This document shows positions 45,000-54,140 of a stretch of 64,000 bases of DNA, piece after piece. Below the pieces are notes generated by a model that did no database searches, was not told the origin of the DNA, and saw only the letters and a list, made by a program, of their open reading frames with translations. The stretch is taken from assembly GCA_020634235.1 (NCBI GenBank), contig JACKCB010000001.1, forward strand, positions 1,116,001 through 1,180,000. Direction: 5' to 3'. The stretch comes from Ardenticatenaceae bacterium. Its GTDB lineage: Bacteria; Chloroflexota; Anaerolineae; Promineifilales; Promineifilaceae. The translations under genes and the position numbers were made by a program. Positions within the stretch are counted from its first letter, which is position 1. Every line of letters starts with the position of its first letter.

Positions 45000-45944
45000 A
45001 TGAAAAACGCACCCGAATTCTACCATGTTCACCCTGAAGTAAAACAGGCCCAGGCCGAAGGCCGCCCGGTCGTGGCCCTGGAAAGCACCGTCATCACCCA
45101 CGGCCTGCCCTACCCGGACAACCTGGCCACCGCCCGCAGCATGGAAACCGCCGTGCGCCACGGCGGGGCGGTGCCGGCCACCATCGCCATCCTCCGCGGC
45201 CAGATTCACATCGGGCTAACCGCCGCACAGCTAGAATACCTGGCCACCCGGCCGGGGGAGCAGGTGCGCAAATGCAGCCGGCGCGACCTGCCCCTGGTCC
45301 TGGCCCGCGGCGAGGATGGGGCCACCACCGTCGCCGGCACCATGATCCTCGCCCACCACAGCGGCATCGAGCTGTTCGCCACCGGCGGTATTGGCGGCGT
45401 CCATCGCGGCCACCCCTTCGACGTCAGCGCCGACCTGACCGAGCTGGGGCGCACCCCCATCACCGTCGTCTGCAGCGGCGCAAAATCCATCCTCGACCTG
45501 GCCCTGACCCGCGAAGTGCTGGAAACCAACGGCGTGCCGGTCATTGGCTACGGCACGGCTGAGCTGCCCGCCTTTTTCACCCCATTCAGCGGCCACGCCG
45601 TTGACCTGCGCGTCGATACCCCGGCCGAAGCCGCCGCCCTCATCCACGCCCGGCGGCAGTTGGGCCTGCAATCGGGCACGCTGCTGGTGGTCCCCGTCCC
45701 GGCCGGGGAAGCCTGCGACCCCGACCTGGCCGAAAACGCCAGTGCCCAGGCCACCCGCGAAGCGGACGAACAGGGCATCTCCGGGGCCGCGGCTACCCCC
45801 TGGCTGCTGCGCCGCGTGGCCGAGCTAACCGGCGGCCAATCGCTGCGGGCCAACGTGGCCCTGCTGCACAACAACGGCCGGGTTGCCGCCGAGGTTGCCG
45901 CGGCCCTGCTGGCCCATTCCCGGCCGGGGAACGGTCAAAGCTGA
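45000..45944 (+). CDS. psuG: Pseudouridine-5'-phosphate glycosidase
   Basis: 314 residues, normal length. Splits pseudouridine 5'-phosphate into uracil and ribose 5-phosphate in pseudouridine salvage. Family blocks: VALESTVITHGLPYPDNL at the N-terminus, GAVPATIAILRG, the catalytic-lysine region KCSRRDLP, FATGGIGGVHRG and VVCSGAKSILDL. The usual pseudouridine kinase (psuK) is not adjacent, and the gene appears to stand alone, divergent from the ParB-like gene. Confidence 0.96.
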   Translation: MKNAPEFYHVHPEVKQAQAEGRPVVALESTVITHGLPYPDNLATARSMETAVRHGGAVPATIAILRGQIHIGLTAAQLEYLATRPGEQVRKCSRRDLPLVLARGEDGATTVAGTMILAHHSGIELFATGGIGGVHRGHPFDVSADLTELGRTPITVVCSGAKSILDLALTREVLETNGVPVIGYGTAELPAFFTPFSGHAVDLRVDTPAEAAALIHARRQLGLQSGTLLVVPVPAGEACDPDLAENASAQATREADEQGISGAAATPWLLRRVAELTGGQSLRANVALLHNNGRVAAEVAAALLAHSRPGNGQS

Positions 45945-46010
45945 GCAAAGCGCGCCAATACCAGTACTCTGCTACTATGAAAACAGGTAGCGACCTCGCC
46001 CCGAATTTTG

Positions 46011-46016
46011 TATAAT
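46011..46016 (+). promoter_or_regulatory. Probable -10 box upstream of the GAF histidine kinase
   Basis: TATAAT about 145 bases before the kinase start, in the gap after psuG. The -35 region is weak. The resulting leader would hold a 26-codon ORF (46023-46103) of unknown significance. Confidence 0.45.
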
Positions 46017-46159
46017 CAGCCGATGAAGTCAGTTCGATTCAATTGGGATACGTGGGGCTGTCCCCCGATACGACTGTCACGGCCGGTCTGCCGGCCGCAA
46101 TAAGCTGCCGATTCGCCAGGTAAACGTCGTCGCCCAGCCTGGCGGCCAACGCCACATCC

Positions 46160-47635
46160 ATGAACGCTAATATCGCCCGCATCATCAAAAGAGCCTTTGG
46201 CCGGCTGAACCGGGCCACGGTTACCGTCCTCCTGGTCATCATCCTCAGCCAGGTAGGACTGGTTTTGGGTTACAGTTGGCTGCTGCAAACCAACATCTGG
46301 CAAGGCGTACCGCTGGCCCTGCTGGTCGGCCTCATCCCCCTGGTCATTGGCGGACTGCTGCTGTACTACAACAGCCACCAGCGCGACAAGCTGCAAAACA
46401 CCCTTGTCACCTACATCACCCAGGAAACAGGCGAACTACAAGCCGCTCAAAATCGCGCCCGCGCCCTGCAAGCCATGGTCTCCACACTGCGCGCCACGCT
46501 CAGCTTCGAGCGCGTGGTCGATGCCGCGCTGGACGTCTGCGGCCTGGTGCTGGAAGAGTCCAACATTCCCGCCCGCACCCTGGTGGGCGCCGTTTTCCTG
46601 TATGAACGGGACGCGCTGGTGCCCCTGGTCACACGCAGCTTTGCCACCCGCGACCTGCAAAAAACCGTGGCCGGAACCGACGGCATCATCGGGCAGGCGC
46701 TGAAGCAGGCCGAAGCAGCCGTAAGCTACAACCCGGCCGAGGACCCCGAACTGGGATCGCTGTACACCTTCCGCAACTGCCACACCGCCGTCTGCATTCC
46801 TCTGCGCATCGGCTTCCAGATCTTCGGGGCGCTCATCATCGGCACCGAAGCGCCCATCAAGTTCACCCCTGGGCAAATGGGCCTGTTCAACTCCGTCGCC
46901 GACCATACCGTCATCGCCCTGCAAAACGCCCAACTCTACCAGGAGCTTAGGGCGGAAAAAGAGCGGCTGGTAGCCGCCGACGAAGCCGCCCGCAAGGAGC
47001 TGGCCCGCGACCTGCACGACGGCCCCACGCAGACCGTGGCCGCCATCGCCATGCGCGTCAACTTCATCCGTTCGCTCATCAAGCGTGACCCCGAACAGGC
47101 CATTGCCGAACTGGAGAAGGTGGAGGCGCTGGCACGGGACACCTCGCGCAACATCCGGGGCATGCTCTTCACCTTGCGCCCCCTGGTGCTGGAGACCGAA
47201 GGGCTGGCCGCCGCCCTGGAAAATGTGATGAACCGCCACCAAGAGATGTCGGGCATCACCATGAGCCTCTCCGGCAGCGAACATGGCACCATGCTGGACG
47301 ACCGGGCACAGGGCGTGGTCTTCGCCATCATCGAAGAAGCGCTGGGCAATGCGCGCAAATATTCACAGGCCAGCCAGGTGCGGGTGCGCTTCTGGCAAGA
47401 GTCGGGGCTGTTTGTGGCCCAGGTACAGGACGACGGGGTGGGCTTCGACGTTCAGCGCGTCAACATGAACTACAACACGCGGGGCAGCCTGGGCATGGTC
47501 AACATGCGCGAACGGGCCGAACGGATCGACGGCTCCATTCGCATTGAATCCCAGCCAGGCCAGGGCACCAAAGTTACCCTGGTGGTGCCGCTGGACAAAC
47601 ATGGTCGCCGGGCGACCAATGGGCAGCGAGGCTAG
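46160..47635 (+). CDS. Membrane GAF sensor histidine kinase (NarL-type partner, HisKA_3)
   Basis: 491 residues. Two TM helices (~18-35 and ~45-65), coiled coil, GAF (~95-255), then a HisKA_3 dimerisation domain with phospho-acceptor His286 in ARDLHDGPTQTVAAIAMRV and an HATPase_c domain (IIEEALGNARKYSQASQV, DDGVGFD, GSLGMVNMRERAERIDG). HisKA_3 kinases nearly always pair with LuxR/NarL-type regulators, but none is adjacent. It is followed 9 bases later by a membrane glycosyltransferase gene and may be co-transcribed with it. Confidence 0.93.
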   Translation: MNANIARIIKRAFGRLNRATVTVLLVIILSQVGLVLGYSWLLQTNIWQGVPLALLVGLIPLVIGGLLLYYNSHQRDKLQNTLVTYITQETGELQAAQNRARALQAMVSTLRATLSFERVVDAALDVCGLVLEESNIPARTLVGAVFLYERDALVPLVTRSFATRDLQKTVAGTDGIIGQALKQAEAAVSYNPAEDPELGSLYTFRNCHTAVCIPLRIGFQIFGALIIGTEAPIKFTPGQMGLFNSVADHTVIALQNAQLYQELRAEKERLVAADEAARKELARDLHDGPTQTVAAIAMRVNFIRSLIKRDPEQAIAELEKVEALARDTSRNIRGMLFTLRPLVLETEGLAAALENVMNRHQEMSGITMSLSGSEHGTMLDDRAQGVVFAIIEEALGNARKYSQASQVRVRFWQESGLFVAQVQDDGVGFDVQRVNMNYNTRGSLGMVNMRERAERIDGSIRIESQPGQGTKVTLVVPLDKHGRRATNGQRG

Positions 47636-47644
47636 TGCCCCACC

Positions 47645-49126
47645 TTGGCCAGACTAAACCGATTGCCGTTGTGGCTGCTGGCACTGCTCAGCTTCCTGGG
47701 GTACCTGGGGTTCCACTACTGGTTTCCGCTGCGCCCCGCCTACCGGCAGTACCCTCTCTCTGATATCCGCACCTTCTCCCCCTCGCTCCCGGCCGGGTTC
47801 GCCTACGCCCTGCTGCTAACCCTGCTCTTTGGCCTGTACTGGCTGGCCTGCCAGCGCGTGGCCGAACTGCCCCCGGCCGGGAGCCAACGCCAACTTACCC
47901 GCCGCCTGGGCCTGATCCTGCTGCTGGCCGCCCTCTACAGCCTCCCCTTGCTCGACACCTACCCCATCAACGCCACCGACCTCTTCCGCTACTACATCCA
48001 GGGCCGGATTAGCGAAGTCTACCACCAGAACCCGCTCACCGTCCCCCCCAGCAGCTTCCCCGACGACCCGTACACCATCCTGGCCGGCGAATGGATCAAC
48101 GACACCTCCCCCTACGGACCAGTCTGGGAGCTGGCCGCGGCCGGCGTCAGCCGGCTCAGCAACCAGCACCTGTACACCGGCATCGTGCTGTTCAAGGCGC
48201 TGGGCGCCGGGCTGCTGCTGCTCAGCGGCGGCCTGCTGTGGCTGCTGCTAAAAGAGCAGCCCCCGGCCGGGCGGCTGTGGCGCACCGCCCTATGGAGCTG
48301 GAACCCCGCCCTGCTCCTCATCTTCGTCGTCGACGGCCACAACGACATCCTGATGCTGTTCTGGCTGCTGCTGGGCTACTGGGCCTGGCAGCGGGCCAAC
48401 CGGCCCACCTTAGGCTTCTGGCTCATGTGCCTGGCCCCATTAACCAAGCTCATCGGCCTGCTGCCCCTCCCCTTCTTCTTCCTGCAAATGTGGCGCGAAC
48501 AGCGTCCCGGCCGGGCGCGCTGGCAATTCCTCTTGCTGGCCACCGGCGGCGCACTCCTGCTGGCCTGGCTCGTCTTCCTGCCCTTTGGCTCACCGCTGGT
48601 GTTGGTCCAACGACTGGCCAAAGAAGCAGCCGCCAACGGCGGCTTTTCGCCGGTAACCCTGTTTGTCCTGCTCACCCTGCACATGGAATGGTCGCCAGAA
48701 GTTCGCGGCATCATCAACAGCGGCACACTGCTGTTTGGGCTGCTGGCCATCTGGCTGCTGTGGCAAACCTGGCGCGCCCGGCCGGCGGTGCGCGCCGCAG
48801 CCGACATCTTCGCCGGCTACCTGGCAACCGCGTTTACCTTCCGCGTCTGGTACACCGCCTGGCCCTTCCCCTGGCTGCTGCTAGATACCGCCGGCAGCGA
48901 CCCCCGCCGCCTCCCGGCCGGGTGGTGGTTCCTGTTCACCGGCCAGCTCTCGGTCATCATCTACGGCCATCTGCACCACTACTGGCTGCTAAAAGACCAC
49001 CTGCTCTCCCACCTGGTGGGCGTGCCCTTCACCTTTGGCCTGCCCCTGCTGCTGGCCTACGTCACCGCCCACCACTTCCGCCCGCCGCCATCGCCGCCTC
49101 AACCCCCAAACTCAGCCACCATCTGA
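47645..49126 (+). CDS. GT-C type membrane glycosyltransferase (polyprenol-phosphate-mannose-dependent-like)
   Basis: 493 residues with about eleven to twelve TM helices and a Pro-rich C-terminus. The start is a TTG at 47645; no better in-frame start is near. The first large loop carries YPINATDLFRYYIQGRI, with an Asp in the place of the catalytic acid of GT-C enzymes, and NDTSPYGPVWEL. Later IFVVDGHNDILMLFWLLLGYWA and APLTKLIGLLPLPFFFLQ match the MptA/MptB alpha-mannosyltransferase group (GT87-like) that uses lipid-linked mannose. The acceptor is unknown; likely cell-surface glycan or glycolipid assembly. It lies next to a sensor kinase. Confidence 0.7.
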   Translation: MARLNRLPLWLLALLSFLGYLGFHYWFPLRPAYRQYPLSDIRTFSPSLPAGFAYALLLTLLFGLYWLACQRVAELPPAGSQRQLTRRLGLILLLAALYSLPLLDTYPINATDLFRYYIQGRISEVYHQNPLTVPPSSFPDDPYTILAGEWINDTSPYGPVWELAAAGVSRLSNQHLYTGIVLFKALGAGLLLLSGGLLWLLLKEQPPAGRLWRTALWSWNPALLLIFVVDGHNDILMLFWLLLGYWAWQRANRPTLGFWLMCLAPLTKLIGLLPLPFFFLQMWREQRPGRARWQFLLLATGGALLLAWLVFLPFGSPLVLVQRLAKEAAANGGFSPVTLFVLLTLHMEWSPEVRGIINSGTLLFGLLAIWLLWQTWRARPAVRAAADIFAGYLATAFTFRVWYTAWPFPWLLLDTAGSDPRRLPAGWWFLFTGQLSVIIYGHLHHYWLLKDHLLSHLVGVPFTFGLPLLLAYVTAHHFRPPPSPPQPPNSATI

Positions 49127-49190
49127 GCGGCCAGCAAGCTCATGGCCAACTGATGGAGATGGGTGCGCACCCCGGCCGGGGGTGCCAGCC

Positions 49191-50315
49191 TTAGGAAATC
49201 TCGTTCATCACCAGGCGGATAGGCGCCTGGTAGGCCGCGTCTTTGGCCGCTCTGGCCAGGGCGCGGCGTGCCGGCGAAAGCTCCTTCAAATCCAGGTAAA
49301 GCATGCCCAGCGTAAAGTGAATGGCCGCCACATCCAACCCCCCGCTGGCAGCTCGCTCATAACAGCCAATCGCCTCCTTCACCCGGCCGCGCAGTTGGAA
49401 ATCCATCCCCTGCCCCACCAACGCATCCCGCTCCAGCTTGCTCAGACCGCCATCCCGGGTGCCATACAGCAAATCCTCATCCTCTTCTTCGCGGAAGATC
49501 TCTTCGGCCAGTTGGTCCTGCGCCAGGCGCCGGGCCGCTTCGATGGGATCCTGCACCGGGTGCTGCACCTTGGGCAGCTCCCATTCCTGCTTTTCCGATT
49601 CAAAAGCGTCGGCCATCTTGCGCACCGCCTCAACCATGCTCCCGGCCAGAGCGGCCGCTTCCGGCTCCGGCTCCGGAGGCAATGGCACAATTACCGGCTC
49701 TGGTTCCGGCTCCTCCACCGCCTCAACGCCGCGCCGGATAAGCTGAATGGCCATGACAACATCCTCGTTGCCAGGGTCCAGGCGCAGCGCCGCCTGGCAC
49801 ATCGTCAGCGCCTTGGCCTCTTCGCCACGCATCTGCAAAATGCGCGCAATGGCCAGATATTCGCGCACCGCCGCCTTGATATCATCCTGGCGCTGAAAGA
49901 CGGTGGCCAACCGCTGGTGAGCGCCCAGCAGGCCGGGGTTCAGCCGGACCGCGCGCTGCCAGTTGGCAATAGCTGTATCCAGATCGCGCTGGCGCAGCAA
50001 AATCTCGCCGGCGGCCATGTAAGTCCGGCTGGCTTCCGATAACTGCCCCAATCGCTCCTGAATGTCGGCCACCTTCTGCAAATAGGTGTAATTGCCATTG
50101 GAGAAGCGGGCCGCAATTTTGTAGCAGTCTAATGCCTTTTCAAGCTGCCTTAAGCCAAACAGCGCGTCACCCAGGCCGCCATACGCCTCCGGCTCGCCGG
50201 GGAATTCGCGGATGGCGATTTTGAAGGCATTGGCCGCCTCCTGCCAGCGCTCCTCGCGATTACTAGCGTGCCCGTAACGCAACGCACGTTGGTATAGCGT
50301 TCGATCTTTGGCCAC
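49191..50315 (-). CDS. TPR-repeat protein
   Basis: 374 residues from a GTG at 50315, selected by GGGAGG upstream. Soluble, no signal peptide. About five to six TPR units fill residues 10-190 (AYGGLGDALFGLRQLEKALDCYKIAA, then RDLDTAIANWQRAVRLNPGLLGAHQRLATVF). An acidic Pro/Glu linker (EEPEPEPVIVPLPPEPEPE, ~200-220) and a second helical part with two more TPR-like units follow. Role: protein-protein scaffold, target unknown. It lies after the comM gene on the same strand across a 287-base gap. Confidence 0.85.
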   Translation of the reverse strand: MAKDRTLYQRALRYGHASNREERWQEAANAFKIAIREFPGEPEAYGGLGDALFGLRQLEKALDCYKIAARFSNGNYTYLQKVADIQERLGQLSEASRTYMAAGEILLRQRDLDTAIANWQRAVRLNPGLLGAHQRLATVFQRQDDIKAAVREYLAIARILQMRGEEAKALTMCQAALRLDPGNEDVVMAIQLIRRGVEAVEEPEPEPVIVPLPPEPEPEAAALAGSMVEAVRKMADAFESEKQEWELPKVQHPVQDPIEAARRLAQDQLAEEIFREEEDEDLLYGTRDGGLSKLERDALVGQGMDFQLRGRVKEAIGCYERAASGGLDVAAIHFTLGMLYLDLKELSPARRALARAAKDAAYQAPIRLVMNEIS

Positions 50316-50459
50316 TAACTTACCTCCCGTGGTCTTACTGCACGTCTATTGTAGCATGACCAAAATGGGAACGCACAGCATCTTGGCTTGTTGCAGTAAC
50401 TCCAAATTTGGGCCTGGTTCATTTTGCAAACCCATCCTTACAAATCTACCGCTTCAGCT

Positions 50460-50482
50460 TTTGGGGGTCTTTGACCCCCAAA
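50460..50482. other. Stem-loop in the comM-TPR gap
   Basis: TTTGGGGGTC-TTT-GACCCCCAAA: 10-bp perfect stem with a 3-base loop. It lies about 120 bases after the comM stop (comM read leftward) and before the TPR gene, suggesting a terminator or processing site. The rest of the gap (50316-50602) is GC-rich with a CGCGCGGGGAGC/GCGCCCGCGCG palindromic stretch and no gene. Confidence 0.5.
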
Positions 50483-50602
50483 TCCCTTATTGCCCTCCCG
50501 CGCGGGGAGCGAAGCGCCCGCGCGCGAGTCAGCACCGGAGGTGCCATAATTGGAATTGCTGGCTTGCCAAGGCGCCACTTTTTTGCTGCCGGGCGGACTG
50601 GT

Positions 50603-52129
50603 TCATGCACGGGGGCGGTATTGCAGCGCTTCGGCCAGATGGGCGGGTTGGATCGGGTCGCTGCCGGCCAGGTCGGCGATGGTACGGCCCAGCTTTAGAA
50701 TGCGATGGAAAGCGCGGGCGCTGAGGCTCATCTGGGTCATGGCGCTTTGCATCAGCCGCCGTCCGGTTTCATCCAGCACACATATCTGGCGTACTTCGCT
50801 CGGCCCCATGTCGGCATTGCAGTAGAGGTCCACCTCGCTGAAGCGCGCGATTTGCCGTGCGCGAGCAGCCTCCACCCGTTCGCGAATGGCGGCCGAAGTT
50901 TCGCCGCGGCGGTTGGCGGCCAGCTTCTCAAAGGGCACGCGGGGCACTTCGATGTGGATGTCGATGCGGTCCATAAGCGGGCCAGAGATGCGCTTCTGGT
51001 AGCGGGTGATCATGCTGTTGGAGCAGGTGCAGGTGTGGGTGGGGTCGCCAAAGTAACCGCAGGGGCAGGGGTTTTGCGCGGCCACCAGCATGAAGTTGGC
51101 CGGGAAGGTCACGGTTCCGGAGGCGCGAGAGATGGAGACTTCGCGCGGCAGCCCTTCCAGCGGCTGGCGCAGCACTTCGATGAGGTTCTGGCCGAATTCC
51201 GGCAGTTCGTCCAGGAAAAGGACGCCGCGATGGGCGAGGGAGATTTCCCCCGGCCGGGGCCAGGCCCCACCCCCCACCAAACCGGCATAGCTAATGGTAT
51301 GGTGGGGCGAACGAAAGGGGCGGTGGCGAATGAGCGGGGTATCTTCCGGCAGCATACCGGCCACGCTGTAAATCTTGGTCACCTCCAGCGCCTCATCCAC
51401 CGACATACGGGGCAAGATGCCCGGAAACGACTTGGCGATCAGCGTCTTGCCTGAGCCGGGCGGGCCGGACATCAGCACGTTGTGCCCCCCGGCCGCGGCA
51501 ATCTCCATCGCCCGCTTGACATGCTCCTGCCCCATGATGTCGGCAAAGTCGGCCGCATAGGTCGGGTCACCGCCAAATATGTCGCTCGACTGTAGTTGGT
51601 GTGGCGGGATGGGGCGCAGGCCGGTGAGATGGCCCACCAGGTCCGCCAGCCCACTAACGGGGATGACCTCGATATCGGGCAGCAGGCTGGCCTCATCGGC
51701 ATTCACGGCCGGGACAAAGATGCGGGCAAAGCCGCGCTCGCGGGCCATGGCCGCCAGGGGCAAGATTCCCTTGGTGTGGCGGGTGGTGCCATCCAGCGAC
51801 AGCTCGCCAATGAAGAGGCTGTCCTCCAACTGGTTCAGCCAGATTTGCTGCGAGGCCGCCAGAACGCCCACGGCAATGGGCAGGTCATAGGCCGGCCCCT
51901 CTTTGCGCAGGTCGGCCGGGGCCAGGTTCACGGTAATACGCTTGTTGGCCGGAAAATCCAGCCCACTGTTTTTGATGGCGGCGTGCACCCGGTCGCGGCT
52001 TTCGCGCACGGCGGCGTCGGGCAGGCCCACCAGGGCGAAGTTGGGGTAGCCACGGATAATGTCTACTTCAACCTCTACCAGGTCGGCCTCCAGACCGACA
52101 ATCGCACAGCTAATGACTTTGGCCAGCAT
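50603..52129 (-). CDS. comM: ComM/YifB family Mg-chelatase-like AAA+ ATPase
   Basis: 508 residues. In naturally transformable bacteria ComM is a hexameric helicase that drives branch migration during integration of incoming DNA; YifB homologues are widespread. N-terminal Lon-like domain (GYPNFALVGLPDAAVRESRDRV), Walker A SGPPGSGKTLIAKSFPGILP, RPFRSPHHTISYAGLVGGG, Walker B GVLFLDELPEF, then the four-Cys cluster CPCGYFGDPTHTCTC and a C-terminal Mg-chelatase-type domain (GPLMDRIDIHIEVPRV). A strong AGGAGGGG ribosome site precedes the ATG. No other competence gene is in the window. Confidence 0.95.
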   Translation of the reverse strand: MLAKVISCAIVGLEADLVEVEVDIIRGYPNFALVGLPDAAVRESRDRVHAAIKNSGLDFPANKRITVNLAPADLRKEGPAYDLPIAVGVLAASQQIWLNQLEDSLFIGELSLDGTTRHTKGILPLAAMARERGFARIFVPAVNADEASLLPDIEVIPVSGLADLVGHLTGLRPIPPHQLQSSDIFGGDPTYAADFADIMGQEHVKRAMEIAAAGGHNVLMSGPPGSGKTLIAKSFPGILPRMSVDEALEVTKIYSVAGMLPEDTPLIRHRPFRSPHHTISYAGLVGGGAWPRPGEISLAHRGVLFLDELPEFGQNLIEVLRQPLEGLPREVSISRASGTVTFPANFMLVAAQNPCPCGYFGDPTHTCTCSNSMITRYQKRISGPLMDRIDIHIEVPRVPFEKLAANRRGETSAAIRERVEAARARQIARFSEVDLYCNADMGPSEVRQICVLDETGRRLMQSAMTQMSLSARAFHRILKLGRTIADLAGSDPIQPAHLAEALQYRPRA

Positions 52130-52272
52130 GAGGGCCCCTCCTGATCAGTATTGGTTTGCGGAGAACATCTGCTCAGCTTCTCGGAAGACTGGACCGATTC
52201 TCGTCCATGTCACAGAGGCTGACCAGAGCAAATTGGTCCTATTTGGGCGGTAACCTGAGCGGCTACGACAGA

Positions 52273-52278
52273 ATTATA
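52273..52278 (-). promoter_or_regulatory. Probable extended -10 box of comM
   Basis: Minus strand reads TG-T-TATAAT, an extended -10 element, about 140 bases before the comM start. A weak TTTTCC is 17 bases upstream. The leader would be ~135 bases with short stems (for example GACCA/TGGTC) but no riboswitch class I recognise. Confidence 0.5.
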
Positions 52279-52311
52279 ACAGCCCCGGCCGGATGGGAAA
52301 ATGGTTCTTCA

Positions 52312-53973
52312 TCAGCGCACCAGCAGCGGCAGGTGTACGCAGTAGGCGCAGTTGGTGGGCACCACCAATTGCAGCAGGGTGACAGAATAGGGCGGGAAGG
52401 TGTAGGCCAGCGGGTTACCGGGGTTGGTGATGGCGAAGGGGGGCGCGTTGGAAAGGTCCCCGGCCGGGTTGCTCAGCCCATTATAGGTAACCGCCGTGGC
52501 ATCCAATGAACCAGCCTGAACCACGTAAGCAGACCCGCCAGACACCGCCGGCGCGCCGTCCAGGTAGATCGTGGCCGGCTGGTTGGTGCCGGTTTTGTTG
52601 ATGGCCAGCAGCGTCAGCACCCCCGGGTTCAGCCGCCCGGCATACACACTCAGCGTCGTCCCGGCCGGGGCTGAGTTTGTCACCGGCAGCATCTGCGCCC
52701 CAAAGCGCGCCCACAGCGGGAAAACGTAATACTGCGGGCTGCGGAAGTAGCTGCCGGCCTGCATCAGGCCATAGCCCGGCGGGTCTCCTCCTTCGCCGTG
52801 GGCCAGGTCCCACTGGTTGCCCATGGCAAACCCCTGCTGCAGCATCTGCCCCAGCGTGTCGGCCATAAAGAGCGCATTCACCGCCCTGGACATCCAATCG
52901 CCGCTGTCCTGCTCCTGCACGGAGAAGAGATTGTGCTCGGTAATGGCCACCGGCACCCGCCGCCCGCCGGCATACTGGTCAAAAGCCTGTTCCACGTCGG
53001 CCATCATATCCGCCCAGATGCCGTGCGGCTGGGCCAGTGCCTCGGCGTAGCTGCCGGGCGGGGTAAAATAAGCATACTGGTGGATGACATAGAAATCCAT
53101 CACATCCCCGGCCGCGGCAATGACCTCATTGCCCCAGTTAGTCCACTCCGCCTGGAAGGGCACACCCACCGCCCCCACCAGGATGGTCGGGTCGACGGCG
53201 CGCATGGCGCTGCGGAACTCCAGATAGCCCTCTTTGCGATTGGTGCCGCTGCCAATGCCGTAGACGTATTCGCTGCCATCACAGGTCCATACCTGCTCCC
53301 AGCCCCAGGGCACGCAGTCGGTGCCGCTGTCGGGCGTGCCGCCGTAAATCTCGTTGCCAATCTCCCAGTAGCGGATGGGCAGCGGCTGCAAGTTGCCATT
53401 GTCACGGCGCAGCCTGGCCCAATCGCTCACCCGGCCCCAATCCCGGCCGCGCACATCCACGCCAATCACCCGGTCATCGTTGACACTGCCGTTAAAGAAG
53501 GCCACCAGGGCGGCCGCTTCTTTGGCCGTGCCATTCTGGTTAATGGTGTACATCCCCTCGATGCCGGTGGCACGCAGGAAGTTTAGGAAGTCGGTGGGGC
53601 GGGCGGCCCAGGGCCAGTAACAAACGGCGTTGGGGTCGATGCCCGCGCCAAAGCGTTCGCAGGCCAGCCAGTCGTAGTAGTTGCTCCAACTGCCGCCGGG
53701 GATGCGCATGATGGGTGCGCCCAGGGCGGCGCTGCGGGTGCGGAATTCATTGTCGGCCAGGCGGGTAGGGTTGAGCCAGGCGGGCAGGTTGCTGCCCAGC
53801 ACGCGCCCATCGATGGGGGTGGGCTGGCCGCCGGTGTTGACGTGGATGGTGGCGGTTTGGTCGGGGCCGGCCCCGGCCGGGGTGGCCGCGGACTGGCTCG
53901 TGTGCAGCAGCAGGGTCAGGCATAATACGGCCAGGGCCAGAGCCAGCAAGGGACGGAAGGAAGCACGGAACAT
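52312..53973 (-). CDS. Secreted glycoside hydrolase, alpha-L-arabinofuranosidase-like (clan GH-A fold)
   Basis: 553 residues with a signal peptide (hydrophobic ~9-24, cleavage near SQSAA). The catalytic barrel resembles GH51/GH39-type enzymes: MRIPGGSWSNYYDWLAC, YWEIGNEIYGG with probable acid/base Glu208, and VAITEHN with probable nucleophile Glu346; IHQYAYF and QWDLAHG fit strand ends. The C-terminal ~120 residues are a beta-sandwich (TTLSVYAGRLNPGVLTLLAINK). The last residues YCVHLPLLVR resemble the short hydrophobic ending (xLPLxxR) common on secreted proteins of Chloroflexota, possibly a sorting signal. An AGGAG site supports the start. Substrate (arabinan, xylan or other) is not certain. 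Confidence 0.75.
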   Translation of the reverse strand: MFRASFRPLLALALAVLCLTLLLHTSQSAATPAGAGPDQTATIHVNTGGQPTPIDGRVLGSNLPAWLNPTRLADNEFRTRSAALGAPIMRIPGGSWSNYYDWLACERFGAGIDPNAVCYWPWAARPTDFLNFLRATGIEGMYTINQNGTAKEAAALVAFFNGSVNDDRVIGVDVRGRDWGRVSDWARLRRDNGNLQPLPIRYWEIGNEIYGGTPDSGTDCVPWGWEQVWTCDGSEYVYGIGSGTNRKEGYLEFRSAMRAVDPTILVGAVGVPFQAEWTNWGNEVIAAAGDVMDFYVIHQYAYFTPPGSYAEALAQPHGIWADMMADVEQAFDQYAGGRRVPVAITEHNLFSVQEQDSGDWMSRAVNALFMADTLGQMLQQGFAMGNQWDLAHGEGGDPPGYGLMQAGSYFRSPQYYVFPLWARFGAQMLPVTNSAPAGTTLSVYAGRLNPGVLTLLAINKTGTNQPATIYLDGAPAVSGGSAYVVQAGSLDATAVTYNGLSNPAGDLSNAPPFAITNPGNPLAYTFPPYSVTLLQLVVPTNCAYCVHLPLLVR

Positions 53974-54080
53974 GGGGAACTCCTGTGGTCTGGGGTGGTT
54001 GCGGTTGGCGGTGGGGGTCCCGGCCGGGAAGGGACAGCAATGAGGCCGTTCCGGCCGGGTGCAGCAGGGTCAGGCAGACC

Positions 54081-54140
54081 CGCTTCGAGCGGATGCGCTT
54101 CAAGCGGATGCGCTTCGAGCGGATGCGCTTCGAGCGGATG
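54081..54140. repeat. Four tandem copies of a 15-bp repeat
   Basis: CGCTTCGAGCGGATG is repeated at 54081, 54096 (one change, CAAG), 54111 and 54126. It forms the 3' end of the hybrid kinase gene, encoding alternating ARSAS units at its C-terminus, and extends 19 bases beyond the stop. Copy-number change would alter only the tail length. Confidence 0.9.

Noticed and set aside
46023..46103. 26-codon leader ORF before the GAF histidine kinase
   Set aside because: No ribosome site and no regulatory codon run; it may be chance.
52130..52311. T-box or other riboswitch in the comM leader
   Set aside because: Short stems exist but no T-box or known riboswitch core could be recognised.
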